Made by a program: the position numbers and the translations under genes. The notes under the pieces are model-generated. The model worked only from the letters and a program-made list of their open reading frames with translations. It was not told where the DNA came from and searched no databases. DNA of 12,907 nucleotides from the NCBI GenBank assembly GCA_964613235.1, contig CAZTGM010000052.1, positions 1 through 12,907 of the forward strand. Reading direction: 5' to 3'. This DNA is from J005 sp964613235 (GTDB lineage Bacteria; Pseudomonadota; Zetaproteobacteria; Mariprofundales; Mariprofundaceae). Shown here piece after piece: positions 12,853 through 12,907 of this stretch (position 1 is its first letter; each line of letters begins with the position of its first letter).

Positions 12853-12907
12853 TTACTTAATGATCTCGGTAACGACGCCAGCGCCGACCGTGCGGCCACC
12901 TTCGCGA
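12853..12907 (-). CDS. tuf: elongation factor Tu, C-terminal end only
   Basis: The last 17 codons and TAA stop of EF-Tu, cut by the window edge. The residues REGGRTVGAGVVTEIIK are the conserved end of EF-Tu domain III; the VTEIIK ending differs from the VAKVLS-like ending of gammaproteobacterial EF-Tu. EF-Tu delivers aminoacyl-tRNA to the ribosome. It is the most upstream gene seen of this transcription block and is separated from rpmG by a terminator-like hairpin. Confidence 0.96.
   Translation of the reverse strand, partial: REGGRTVGAGVVTEIIK

Overview
This window is a core housekeeping locus, read almost entirely from the minus strand. In transcription order (right to left) it runs: 3' end of tuf, rpmG (L33), tRNA-Trp(CCA), secE, nusG, rplK (L11), rplA (L1), rplJ (L10), rplL (L7/L12), rpoB, rpoC, a strong intrinsic terminator, a lipoprotein-type cytochrome c gene, and possibly the first codons of another gene at the left edge. 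No mobile element, CRISPR array, phage gene or plus-strand gene is supported.

Organism: a proteobacterium. RpoB and RpoC align closely with the E. coli subunits in length and motif positions. However, SecE is the short single-membrane-span form (62 aa), not the three-span form of E. coli, and rpmG plus tRNA-Trp sit between tuf and secE. Both argue against a typical gammaproteobacterium. The mitochondrial/c2-like cytochrome c suggests a respiratory lifestyle. A Zetaproteobacterium (Mariprofundus-like iron oxidiser) or another deep proteobacterial lineage fits, but this is an impression, not a demonstration.

Layout: 1-73, possible start of an unidentified gene; 74-814, lipid-anchored cytochrome c; 815-889, its leader; 890-919, rpoC terminator; 938-5131 rpoC and 5135-9226 rpoB, 3 nt apart; 9227-9343, two hairpins between rplL and rpoB; 9344-9724 rplL; 9771-10289 rplJ with a GTG start; 10290-10517, structured L10-type leader; 10518-11204 rplA; 11216-11644 rplK; 11645-11797, four-hairpin spacer; 11798-12328 nusG, overlapping secE (12328-12516) by one base; 12546-12621 tRNA-Trp; 12629-12784 rpmG; 12804-12833, hairpin after tuf; 12853-12907, tuf C-terminus.

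How it works together: the genes supply EF-Tu, ribosomal proteins of the L11/L1 region and stalk, the secretion subunit SecE, the elongation factor NusG and the two large RNA polymerase subunits. The regulatory interest lies in the spacers. Weak, U-poor hairpins stand at the two places where product demand should step down (EF-Tu to the downstream genes, L12 to polymerase). Structured leaders precede rplK and rplJ, where L1 and L10 feedback control is known in other bacteria. No clearly new biological system was found; the best leads are these RNA structures and the unusual tethered cytochrome.
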